Source: JANQRZ01 sp965215165 (GTDB taxonomy: Bacteria > Bacteroidota > Rhodothermia > Rhodothermales > JANQRZ01). From it: a stretch of DNA of 64,000 bases. The translations under genes were made by a program, and so were the position numbers. The notes beneath the pieces were generated by a model. It was not told where the DNA came from. It did no database searches and saw only the letters and a list, made by a program, of their open reading frames with translations. This document shows positions 1 through 7,133 of the stretch, one piece after another. The stretch is from contig CBDCCX010000006.1 in NCBI GenBank assembly GCA_965215165.1, forward strand, positions 2,790,001 to 2,854,000, read 5' to 3'. The stretch's first letter is position 1. Each line of letters starts with the position of its first letter.

Positions 1-1334
1 AGCGCCAGACGGACCGTGAGGGTCTCACCGCAGCCGGCCTCCTACTCTTCGGAACGGACGAGGCCCTGCGCGAATGGCGAAGCCGTCACCTCCTCGACTA
101 CCGCCGGCTTCCTGACGACGGCTCCACGCAAGAGCGCTGGACGGACCGCATCACCTGGGAGGGCCACCTCTTCGGCGCGTTCGAGACGATCTATCCCCGT
201 CTCGTCGCTGACCTGCCCGTGCCGTTCCAGCTTCAGCACGGCGTCCGTCGGGGCGAGGGTCCCGCCCAGGTCGCCATGCGCGAGGCGCTCATCAACCTCC
301 TCGTCCACGCCGACTATGCCGAGACCGACGCCTCGCTCGTCTTCCGCCACGAGCAGGGCTGCCGCTTCCAGAATCCGGGCAGCTCCCGCGTCCCCAAGCG
401 CGTCCTCCTCAGCGGTGACCGCTCCGACCCACGCAACCCCCTACTCGTCGCTGCCTTCCGCCACATCGGTCTCGCTGACGAAGCGGGCACGGGCATCCCC
501 AAGATCCTCCAAGCTTGGCACCAGCTAGGCTTCAAGGCCCCTGACATCGACGTAGGCACGGAGCGCTATGAGTTCGCCCTCCGGCTCCGCTACATTCACT
601 TCCTCTCCACCGAGGACCGCACTTGGCTTACCGCTCTCGGCGACCTTTCAGACGAGCCGAAGCAACTTGCTCTCGTCCATGCTAAAGAGCAGGGCTCCGT
701 AGACAACGCCCAGCTCTGCAAACTCACCGGCCAGCACCCCGCCGATGCTACCAAAACCCTGACCGGCCTCCGCGATGGCGGCCTGCTTGACTCGGAAGGT
801 GCAGGGCGAGGCACATACTACACGCTCTCTTTACACGCTCAGACTGTCCTCGATGCGGTTCGGGAAGCGCCCGCTCAACCCAACCTGTTCGACGTCGAGC
901 TTGCCAGCTCTCATAAGGACAGCGAAAGTGCCCGCACCACTCATGCAGACTCTGAGGGTAGCGCCGCCAGCATGGAGGGTAGCACGGTCGACATAGAGGG
1001 TAGCGCTTCCGACATAGAGGGTAGTGAGGCGGTGTCTATGCCCGATCAGTTCGTGGGCACGGTTTCTCAATGGCACACCCTGGCAGCGCTGGCTATTCCG
1101 GTGCGCCAGAGTCTGCGGGCCAAGGCGGGCGAGGTCGGAGATCTCGTAGTAGCCTTGTGCGCCAGCGCCGCGCTGTCGCTCAGCGAACTCGCTCTACTCG
1201 TCGGCCGGAAGCGGTCATGGGTCCGCGAGATCGTCCGGGAGAAGATGGCATCGGGAGAGATAGGCTACCTCTACCCTGAAAAGCCGAGAAGCTCGAAGCA
1301 GCGCTATATCGCCCCGCCACACGAGACACCGTAG
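1..1334 (+). CDS. AlbA_2/RecG-related ATP-binding regulator, 5' end outside window
   Basis: The reading frame is open from the first bases (codons start at position 3), so the true start lies upstream. The visible part has the HATPase_c_4 signature of RecG-like/Schlafen AlbA_2 proteins: NPLLVAAFRHIG, then DEAGTGIPKI about 60 codons after the internal Met at 219. A winged-helix-like segment follows. Then comes a low-complexity linker with repeated acidic units (MEGST, IEGSAS, IEGSE) and a short C-terminal helical domain. Such proteins are usually putative transcription regulators or defence-associated ATP-binding proteins. The gene lies 11 bp upstream of a TIR gene and probably shares its transcript. 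The AlbA_2 half is not visible here, so the family is inferred from the C-terminal half. Confidence 0.75.
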   Translation, partial: RQTDREGLTAAGLLLFGTDEALREWRSRHLLDYRRLPDDGSTQERWTDRITWEGHLFGAFETIYPRLVADLPVPFQLQHGVRRGEGPAQVAMREALINLLVHADYAETDASLVFRHEQGCRFQNPGSSRVPKRVLLSGDRSDPRNPLLVAAFRHIGLADEAGTGIPKILQAWHQLGFKAPDIDVGTERYEFALRLRYIHFLSTEDRTWLTALGDLSDEPKQLALVHAKEQGSVDNAQLCKLTGQHPADATKTLTGLRDGGLLDSEGAGRGTYYTLSLHAQTVLDAVREAPAQPNLFDVELASSHKDSESARTTHADSEGSAASMEGSTVDIEGSASDIEGSEAVSMPDQFVGTVSQWHTLAALAIPVRQSLRAKAGEVGDLVVALCASAALSLSELALLVGRKRSWVREIVREKMASGEIGYLYPEKPRSSKQRYIAPPHETP

Positions 1335-1345
1335 GTTCCACGCCC

Positions 1346-2155
1346 ATGCCCCACCTTGCCCTCTTCCTCAGCCATAGCAGTGCCGACGCTGACCTCGCGC
1401 GCGACCTCGCGGACTTTCTCCGGGTCGCCCTTCGGCTCGGGTTCGAGGAGGTCCGCTGCACGAGCGCACCTGGCTACAAACTCCCTGGCGGCGTGCATAC
1501 CGAAACGCAGCTCAAGCAGGAGGTCTACCAAGCTGGGGCCGTCGTCGGGCTGCTTTCCAGCGCCAGTCTCGACTCGCTCTACGTCGCCTTCGAGCTTGGC
1601 GCACGGTGGGGCGCAGATAAGCCGCTGTTCCCGCTCTTCGCCCCCGGCTTCGATGCAGGCGGTCTGAGCGGCCCCCTCTCGGCCACCAACGGCCTCCGGG
1701 CCGACGACACCGCTGACCTCCACCAGCTCGTCCGCGACCTCGGGCGCACACTCGACCGGACACCCGAGGATGCGGCCGCGTACCAGCGCGCCCTTGATGC
1801 CGTCCTTACCCATACAGACGACCACGACTCCGCTGCCGCGTTTGAGAGCGCTCTTGCGGACAACGCCCCCTCCCCCAACTCAACTGCTCGCGCCGACGAC
1901 TTCGCTGACGCCGAGCGGATCATCCGCGAGCACTGCGAGGCAGAGCATCGTGACGACTACAGAATGCTCGACTACTGCATCCGCCAGCAGCGCGAGGCTG
2001 TCGAAGCGCTCAGGCAGGGCGCTCCCCCAGATGTCCCTGCCGATGTCTTCGCCCAAATCCGTGCTCGCGCCGCACGTGAGTACCCGGCAGACTACCAAAT
2101 GCGGCGCTACGCTGAGAAGCAGCAGATCGAGGCGTACCGACGCACCCACTCGTGA
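1346..2155 (+). CDS. TIR-domain protein with duplicated C-terminal motif
   Basis: 269 aa. The N-terminus (residues 4-150) reads LALFLSHSSADADLARDLADF, the beta-A/box-1 pattern of bacterial TIR (TIR_2) domains. A conserved FELGARWG (about residue 83) supplies the Glu expected of NAD-cleaving TIRs. Residues 185-269 carry two related units, EHRDDYRMLDYCIRQQ and EYPADYQMRRYAEKQQ, about 55 residues apart, which look like an internal duplication in a helical region. I do not recognise that part. TIR proteins of this kind often act in antiphage defence as NADases. The 11-bp spacing to the upstream AlbA_2-type gene suggests co-transcription. Enzymatic activity is inferred, not shown. Confidence 0.8.
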   Translation: MPHLALFLSHSSADADLARDLADFLRVALRLGFEEVRCTSAPGYKLPGGVHTETQLKQEVYQAGAVVGLLSSASLDSLYVAFELGARWGADKPLFPLFAPGFDAGGLSGPLSATNGLRADDTADLHQLVRDLGRTLDRTPEDAAAYQRALDAVLTHTDDHDSAAAFESALADNAPSPNSTARADDFADAERIIREHCEAEHRDDYRMLDYCIRQQREAVEALRQGAPPDVPADVFAQIRARAAREYPADYQMRRYAEKQQIEAYRRTHS

Positions 2156-2175
2156 ACCGCCGCACCCTTCTTCCT

Positions 2176-2215
2176 TGGTGGGCAGTGAGGGACTCGAACC
2201 CCCGACTTCCTCGGC
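2176..2215 (-). pseudogene. 3' remnant of a tRNA gene with encoded CCA
   Basis: Reading the minus strand there is a complete T-arm (GGGGGTTCGAGTCCCTC), an acceptor 3' strand ACTGCCC, discriminator A and CCA. No matching 5' half (GGGCAGT acceptor, D-arm) lies within reach: the sequence runs straight into the stop codon of the HNH gene. It resembles the tRNA ends used as integrase attachment sites, or the stub left by an insertion. It differs from the intact tRNA-Val at 2793-2866, so it comes from another tRNA species. Confidence 0.75.
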
Positions 2216-2217
2216 GT

Positions 2218-2763
2218 CTATCTCTGGGTCCTCTCAGCCTTATAGTTTCGCAAATACCGATTCCTCTTTGCATTCTTGAGGTTGCGGCCCGTGAACGTCT
2301 CGGTCTGCGCGTGGCAGTTAGGACACAAGAGCCTGAGGTTCGAAGGCAGATTGTTATCAGAGTTGCCGTCGATGTGATCAACGTGGAGCGTGAGGGGTTT
2401 CCCCCGCCACTCTGGACCTCCGGTGCATATGGCGCAGGTGTCGCCGCGTTCTCGCATCAGATATGCCCTCAGCGTCGAGCTGACTGAGCACTTACCCGAC
2501 TTAATCCGAGGATTCGTGTCACTCAGGTACACATGCTCCTGCTAACACGTAGCGGAACAGTAAATGGAAGCGGGATTCGTAAGGGGCCCCTCGCAGGTCC
2601 GGCGCGCCTTCGGAGGATGCTTTCGCTTTCGGACGCGACCCTTATTGGAACAGGCTTTCGAACAGTATTTTCGTGGCTTGGCCTCTGTGCTCTGAACAAG
2701 TTCCCCGCAAACAGGACAGGGGTTCGTCGTCTTGGGAGACCTCCACACGCTCCGGGTTCTCAT
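2218..2763 (-). pseudogene. HNH endonuclease gene with in-frame amber stop
   Basis: The minus strand encodes two pieces in one frame separated only by TAG at 2542-2544. The upstream piece has a zinc-ribbon-like CPVCGEL...YCSKAC and a second cysteine pair ending YCSATC. After the stop it resumes QEHVYLSD and continues into a full HNH core: CAIC, LHVDHIDGNSDNN and LRLLCPNCHAQT. This order (two Cys clusters, then HNH) is that of phage-type HNH endonucleases, so both pieces are one gene. Either it is a pseudogene by one nonsense mutation, or the second piece is restarted at GTG 2532. It lies between a tRNA-Val and a tRNA remnant, as expected of a mobile or homing element. Confidence 0.8.
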
Positions 2764-2792
2764 CTGGACGCAAGAATACAGAACGACGGGAG

Positions 2793-2866
2793 TGGGCGGT
2801 GAGGGACTTGAACCCCCGGCCCTCGGAATGTAAATCCGATGCTCTAACCAACTGAGCTAACCGCCC
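2793..2866 (-). tRNA. tRNA-Val(UAC)
   Basis: Acceptor GGGCGGT/ACCGCCC, D-arm GCTC...GAGC, anticodon stem TCGGA/TCCGA around loop TTTACAT (anticodon TAC), T-arm GGGGGTTCAAGTCCCTC, discriminator A. CCA is not encoded. Confidence 0.96.
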
Positions 2867-2876
2867 AAAAAGGTCG

Positions 2877-2933
2877 TGGGTTTGAGGTCATGGGTTGTGA
2901 GTGACCAACCTCGAACCCCCGACCTCAAACCCA
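2877..2933. repeat. 13-bp inverted repeat between two tRNA genes
   Basis: TGGGTTTGAGGTC at 2877-2889 is perfectly complementary to 2921-2933, with a 31-nt loop. It lies between tRNA-Gly and tRNA-Val, which are read in the same direction, so it may be a processing or termination hairpin. No T-tract follows on the minus strand. Confidence 0.6.
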
Positions 2934-2944
2934 GAACCGAACTT

Positions 2945-3017
2945 GGCGGGAAACGGGATTCGAACCCGCGACCCTCAGCTTGGGAAGCTGATGCTCTACC
3001 AACTGAGCTATTCCCGC
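2945..3017 (-). tRNA. tRNA-Gly(CCC)
   Basis: Acceptor GCGGGAA/TTCCCGC, D-arm GCTC...GAGC, anticodon stem TCAGC/GCTGA around loop TTCCCAA (anticodon CCC), T-arm GCGGGTTCGAATCCCGT. CCA is not encoded. Confidence 0.95.
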
Positions 3018-3207
3018 AGTCGTCGCCGACACCCGGCGGGGCGGCGAAGAGGGGGCCAACTTAATCGCATTCTCTGCGAAAGTCAACCGCCGGACCAGGG
3101 GCGCAACCGGGCTTCCGTATCTTTTCAAGCTCCATTTGCCGCACCCTACCACCGGGCCGAGCGCTGCGCTGCAACGATACGCCGCCGCCCCCTCCCGCTC
3201 CAGCGTC

Positions 3208-3363
3208 ATGAAACGAACCTACCAGCCGAGCCGCCGCAAGCGCGCCAACAAGCACGGCTACCGCTCCCGGATGGCAACCAAGAACGGCCGCAAGGTCCTC
3301 GCCCGCCGCCGGGCGAAGGGCCGCAAGAACCTCACGGTCAGCGACACCCGGCCGGGCAAGTAG
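3208..3363 (+). CDS. rpmH: 50S ribosomal protein L34
   Basis: 51 aa, beginning MKRTYQPSRRKRANKHGYR, the invariant L34 start, with the GRKVLARRRAKGRKNL body of the family. A short C-terminal tail (TVSDTRPGK) goes slightly beyond the usual 44-46 residues. ATG at 3208 was chosen because the conserved protein begins there. rnpA follows after 4 bp, the standard rpmH-rnpA arrangement, so this is the first gene of the rnpA-yidC-mnmE run. Confidence 0.97.
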   Translation: MKRTYQPSRRKRANKHGYRSRMATKNGRKVLARRRAKGRKNLTVSDTRPGK

Positions 3364-3367
3364 GCCG

Positions 3368-3784
3368 GTGCCCCGCCGGCACCGCTTCCCCCGTGCCTTC
3401 CGGCTCAAACGGCAGCGCCTCGTCCGCCCCCTCTTCGGCCGGGGGCGGGCCGATGTCCACGCCGTCCACGTTGGAAGCCTCATCGTCCGCTACCGCATCG
3501 CCGCGCCAGACGAGGTGGGGCAGACGGTGCCGGTCCAGGTCGGGTTCGCGGTCGGAAGGCACGTGCAGCCGAAGCCGGCGCGCAACCGGGTCAAGCGGCT
3601 CCTGCGCGAGAGCGTCCGCCTCCACCAGCACGACTTGGTGAGGCGGTTCACGGCCCGGCCTGGGACGCTCACCCTCGTCGTGCTCTACCGGGGCCGGACC
3701 GAGGGCGCTAGCCTCGCCATTCGCCGCGATCTTCCCGAGGCCCTCCGGCGCATCGCCTCCGGCCTCGACGGGTCGGAGCCGTGA
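3368..3784 (+). CDS. rnpA: Ribonuclease P protein component
   Basis: 138 aa from a GTG start 4 bp after rpmH. It has the RNase P protein signature ARNRVKRLLRE (about residues 73-83) preceded by VGFAVGRHV and followed by LTLVVLYRG. It binds RNase P RNA for tRNA 5' processing. The gene runs into a 70-bp gap before yidC. The small yidD gene often found between rnpA and yidC is absent. The C-terminal 25 residues are less conserved. Confidence 0.95.
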   Translation: MPRRHRFPRAFRLKRQRLVRPLFGRGRADVHAVHVGSLIVRYRIAAPDEVGQTVPVQVGFAVGRHVQPKPARNRVKRLLRESVRLHQHDLVRRFTARPGTLTLVVLYRGRTEGASLAIRRDLPEALRRIASGLDGSEP

Positions 3785-3854
3785 ACTTTCCCCCTGCCGG
3801 AACAGCCGGGGACCCCTTCCGTTGCCCGGCCGACTACGGACTCATCCAACGACT

Positions 3855-5651
3855 GTGAACCAGGAACCAGGGCTAGACCGCAGCGGCGTCATCGGGATCG
3901 TGCTCATCACGATCATCATGGGCGTGTGGCTCGTCTACTTCACGCCCCGCCCGACGACTGAGACCGCTGACCAACCCGCTGTCGCAGTCGATTCGGTGGA
4001 GACGGCGGGACCGGCGACGATTGGTCCTGAGCGAGGCCCGGCGGCTCCGGCCGACTCGTCGTTCGCCGCAGCCACCACGGGCACCGCGCGCACAGTCACC
4101 GTCCAGACCGACCGCTACCGCGCCGTCTTCTCGACCAAGGGCGCGACGCTCACCTCGCTTCGCCTGCTCAACTACGACGTAGCCGGCGAAGAAGGCGTCC
4201 CGGTCGAGATGGTCTCGGCGGAGGACGGGGCCCTCGCGCTCGCGTTCACCCCGCCGCAGGGGCAGTACATCGACAGCCGCTCACTGTTCTATTCGACGCC
4301 AGGCTTCGACGGGGGCACGCTCGAGGTGACCGACGCCGCGCGCGAGCTGACGTTCGAGGTGCCGGTCCCCGGCGGCACGCTCCGGCAGACGTACACGTTC
4401 ACGCCGGACAGCTACGAGATCGGCCTGCGCGTCGAGGAAGTCGGGGCGAACCTGCTCTCGGCGTCCGGCGGCTACGAGGTCGTGTGGGACGGGGCTATCC
4501 CGTTCGCCGAAAACCTGGAAGAGCTCGACGCGACCGCGTCCGGGGCCTACGCCCGCAGTGGCGGCGAGGTCGAGCAGGTCAACCTCGCCAAGGACGCGAG
4601 CGGCTCGCAGCGGCTCAACGGCAACGTCGATTGGGTGGCGGTCAAGAACAAGTACTTCATCGCCGCCCTCCTGCCCGACGAGCCGACCGACGGGGCCGAG
4701 ATCGAGGGCGAGCGCTTCGGGGAGGCACGAGACCTCAACTTCGCCGAGAGCTTCTCCGTCCGCCTCGACATGCCCCAACCGCGCGGCGAGGCGGACACGT
4801 ACCGGCTCTACCTCGGGCCGATGGAGTTCAACCTGATCGAGGGCTACGACGTCGGGCTCTACGACGTGGTCGACTACGGCTTCGGCTCGTTCATCACCCG
4901 GCCCATCGCCCGCTACGTTATCTCGCCGTCGTTCCTCTTCCTCGGCTCGGTGCTGCCGAACTACGGCCTGGTCATCATCCTGTTTGCGATCCTGGTCAAG
5001 CTGCTGCTCTACCCGCTGACCAAGGTGTCCTACAAGAACACCGCCCGGATGCGTGAGCTGCAGCCCAAGATGGAGGTCATCAAGGAGAAGTACGGCGACG
5101 ACCCGCAGAAGCAGCAGGAGGCGATGATGAAGATGTACCGCGAGATGGGCGTCAACCCGCTCGCCGGCTGCCTGCCGATGCTGCTCCAGTACCCGATCAT
5201 CATCGCGCTGTGGCGCTACTTCCAGAACTCGATCGTCATCCGGCAGGAGTCGTTTCTCTGGGCGCACGACCTCTCGGCCCCGGACCCGATCCTGAATCTG
5301 CCCTTCGACATCCCGTTCTACGGCGGCTACGTCGCGGGCTTCACCACCATCATGGGGCTCGCGATGATCGTGCAGATGAAGGTGTCGATGCCGGACACCG
5401 GCGGGACGCAGCAAAAGGTGATGATGTACTTCCTGCCGGGCATCCTCTTCGTCGTCTTCAACCGCCTCGCCTCAGGCCTGAGCCTGTACTACCTGACCTT
5501 CAACATCCTGACGATCGTGCAGCAGAAGCTGATCAACAACGAGGTCGCGGCCTCGCAGGACGAGCCGAAACCGGTGGTGAAGAAGGCGGGCCGCAACGGC
5601 CGTGCCTCTACGAACGGCCAGGCCAAGCGCAAGAAGGGCGCGAAGTCCTGA
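3855..5651 (+). CDS. yidC: Membrane protein insertase YidC
   Basis: 598 aa if the GTG at 3855 is used (MNQEPGLDRSGVIGIVLITI). A TTG 33 nt upstream is in frame but places unconserved residues before the first membrane segment. Domains: N-terminal TM (about residues 11-28), a large periplasmic beta-sandwich (about 75-370), then the conserved 60KD_IMP core with YPLTKVSYKNTARMRELQPKM, MYREMGVNPLAGCLPMLLQYP and FNRLASGLSLYYLTFN, and a Lys/Arg-rich cytoplasmic tail for ribosome contact. It inserts inner-membrane proteins alone or with Sec. Five bases separate it from mnmE, so translation is probably coupled. Confidence 0.96.
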   Translation: MNQEPGLDRSGVIGIVLITIIMGVWLVYFTPRPTTETADQPAVAVDSVETAGPATIGPERGPAAPADSSFAAATTGTARTVTVQTDRYRAVFSTKGATLTSLRLLNYDVAGEEGVPVEMVSAEDGALALAFTPPQGQYIDSRSLFYSTPGFDGGTLEVTDAARELTFEVPVPGGTLRQTYTFTPDSYEIGLRVEEVGANLLSASGGYEVVWDGAIPFAENLEELDATASGAYARSGGEVEQVNLAKDASGSQRLNGNVDWVAVKNKYFIAALLPDEPTDGAEIEGERFGEARDLNFAESFSVRLDMPQPRGEADTYRLYLGPMEFNLIEGYDVGLYDVVDYGFGSFITRPIARYVISPSFLFLGSVLPNYGLVIILFAILVKLLLYPLTKVSYKNTARMRELQPKMEVIKEKYGDDPQKQQEAMMKMYREMGVNPLAGCLPMLLQYPIIIALWRYFQNSIVIRQESFLWAHDLSAPDPILNLPFDIPFYGGYVAGFTTIMGLAMIVQMKVSMPDTGGTQQKVMMYFLPGILFVVFNRLASGLSLYYLTFNILTIVQQKLINNEVAASQDEPKPVVKKAGRNGRASTNGQAKRKKGAKS

Positions 5652-5656
5652 CCGGT

Positions 5657-7033
5657 GTGCTAGGCACCGACACGATAGCGGCCATTGCCACGGCGCGGGG
5701 CCGGGCCGCGCTCGCCATCGTCCGGCTCTCCGGGCCAGAAGCGCTCGCGGTCGCGGACCGGCTCTTCCCGTCGAAGGACTTGGCGGCGGCCGACTCGCAC
5801 ACCGCCCACGTCGGGTTCGTCACGACGCCCGAGGGTGAGCGGATCGACCAGGCGGTGGTGACGCTCTTTCGCGCGCCCCGCTCGGCGACGGGAGAGGACG
5901 TGGTCGAGCTCACCTGCCACGGTGGCGACCTCGCGCCTCAGCTCGTCTTGCGTGCGCTCCTCGATGCCGGTGCTCGGCTCGCCCGGCCCGGCGAGTTCAC
6001 CGAGCGCGCCTTCCTGAACGGCAAACTCGATCTCGCGCAGGCCGAGGCCGTCGCCGACCTGATCCACGCGCAGTCGTCGCTCGCCCACCGCGTCTCGCTG
6101 AACCACCTGCAGGGGCGCTACTCCGAGACCGTCGCCGCCGCCCGGACGGAGCTTCTCCAAACGTGTGCCCTCGTCGAGCTGGAGTTGGACTTCGCTGAGG
6201 AGGACGTGGCCTTCGCCGACAAGGCGCAGCTCGAGGCGCTTCTCGAGCGGACGGCGCATTTCCTCACGCGGCTTCTCGATTCGTACCAGCTCGGAGAGCT
6301 GATCCGCGACGGGGTCCGCGTCGTCCTCGGCGGCCGGCCGAACGCGGGCAAGTCGACGCTCCTCAACGCGCTCGTCGGGCGCGACCGCGCCATCGTCAGT
6401 CCCACTCCCGGCACGACGCGCGACGAGATCGAGGCCGAGGTCGAGATAGAGGGTCTGCGCTTCCGGTTCGTCGACACCGCCGGGCTGCGCGAGACCAAAG
6501 ACGCCATCGAAGCCGAAGGCGTCCGTCGCACGCACGCGGCCATCGCCCACAGCGACGCCCTCCTCTACCTCTTCGACGCGACGGTCGGCCTCGATGCTGA
6601 AGAGCGCGAGTGGCTCGAGTGTTTCACGGTGAAACACCCGGCGCTGCCCGTCCTGCTCGTCGCCAACAAGTGCGATCTCCTCAGCACCGAGCCGATTTCA
6701 CCAGAACCGACCGTGTCGCTCTCCGCCCACGAGGCCCTCGCCGATCCCGAGGTCCTGAACCCACTGCGAGCTTGGCTCGTTGACGCGGTACTCGCTGATC
6801 TCGCCGGAGCCGAAGCGACGACGATCGTCGTGAACCAACGCCACCGGCAGCACCTCGGCCGGGCTCTCGCTTCGGTCAAAGAAGCCCAGCAAGCTCTAGA
6901 GAACGGCGCTGGCGGCGAGACGCTCGCATCCGATCTCCGTTCAGCCCTCCACGAGCTAGGGTCGATCACTGGCGAGATCACGAACGACGATGTGCTCGGA
7001 ACCATCTTCTCGCAGTTCTGCATCGGCAAGTGA
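5657..7033 (+). CDS. mnmE: tRNA modification GTPase MnmE
   Basis: 458 aa from GTG 5657, matching the usual 450-460 residues. The start fits because DTIAAIATARG is the conserved N-terminus. Contents: tetrahydrofolate-binding N-domain, helical domain, G domain with GGRPNAGKS (about 224-232), DTAGL (about 272) and NKCD (about 336), and the family-defining C-terminal FCIGK. With MnmG it places the cmnm5 group on U34 of tRNAs. A palindrome resembling parS (6620-6636) is embedded in the coding sequence. The gene follows yidC with a 5-bp gap. Confidence 0.97.
   Translation: MLGTDTIAAIATARGRAALAIVRLSGPEALAVADRLFPSKDLAAADSHTAHVGFVTTPEGERIDQAVVTLFRAPRSATGEDVVELTCHGGDLAPQLVLRALLDAGARLARPGEFTERAFLNGKLDLAQAEAVADLIHAQSSLAHRVSLNHLQGRYSETVAAARTELLQTCALVELELDFAEEDVAFADKAQLEALLERTAHFLTRLLDSYQLGELIRDGVRVVLGGRPNAGKSTLLNALVGRDRAIVSPTPGTTRDEIEAEVEIEGLRFRFVDTAGLRETKDAIEAEGVRRTHAAIAHSDALLYLFDATVGLDAEEREWLECFTVKHPALPVLLVANKCDLLSTEPISPEPTVSLSAHEALADPEVLNPLRAWLVDAVLADLAGAEATTIVVNQRHRQHLGRALASVKEAQQALENGAGGETLASDLRSALHELGSITGEITNDDVLGTIFSQFCIGK
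6620..6636. promoter_or_regulatory. parS-like palindrome inside mnmE
   Basis: TGTTTCAC-G-GTGAAACA is a perfect inverted repeat equal to consensus parS (TGTTTCACGTGAAACA) with one extra central G. The altered spacing may weaken ParB binding. Confidence 0.5.
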
Positions 7034-7133
7034 GCGAAGGCTCTCCAGGCTGGACATCACGCACAGCACAAAGTAGTCCCGTCTCCGAAAGTTAGGAAAC
7101 AGTGCCGAAAATCATCTTTATCCCTCCGCCGTT

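Noticed and set aside
2152..3064. Small ORFs with phrases like RDSNPRLP and AVRDLNPRPS across 2152-3064
   Set aside because: These are tRNA sequences translated; the tRNA folds explain the conservation.
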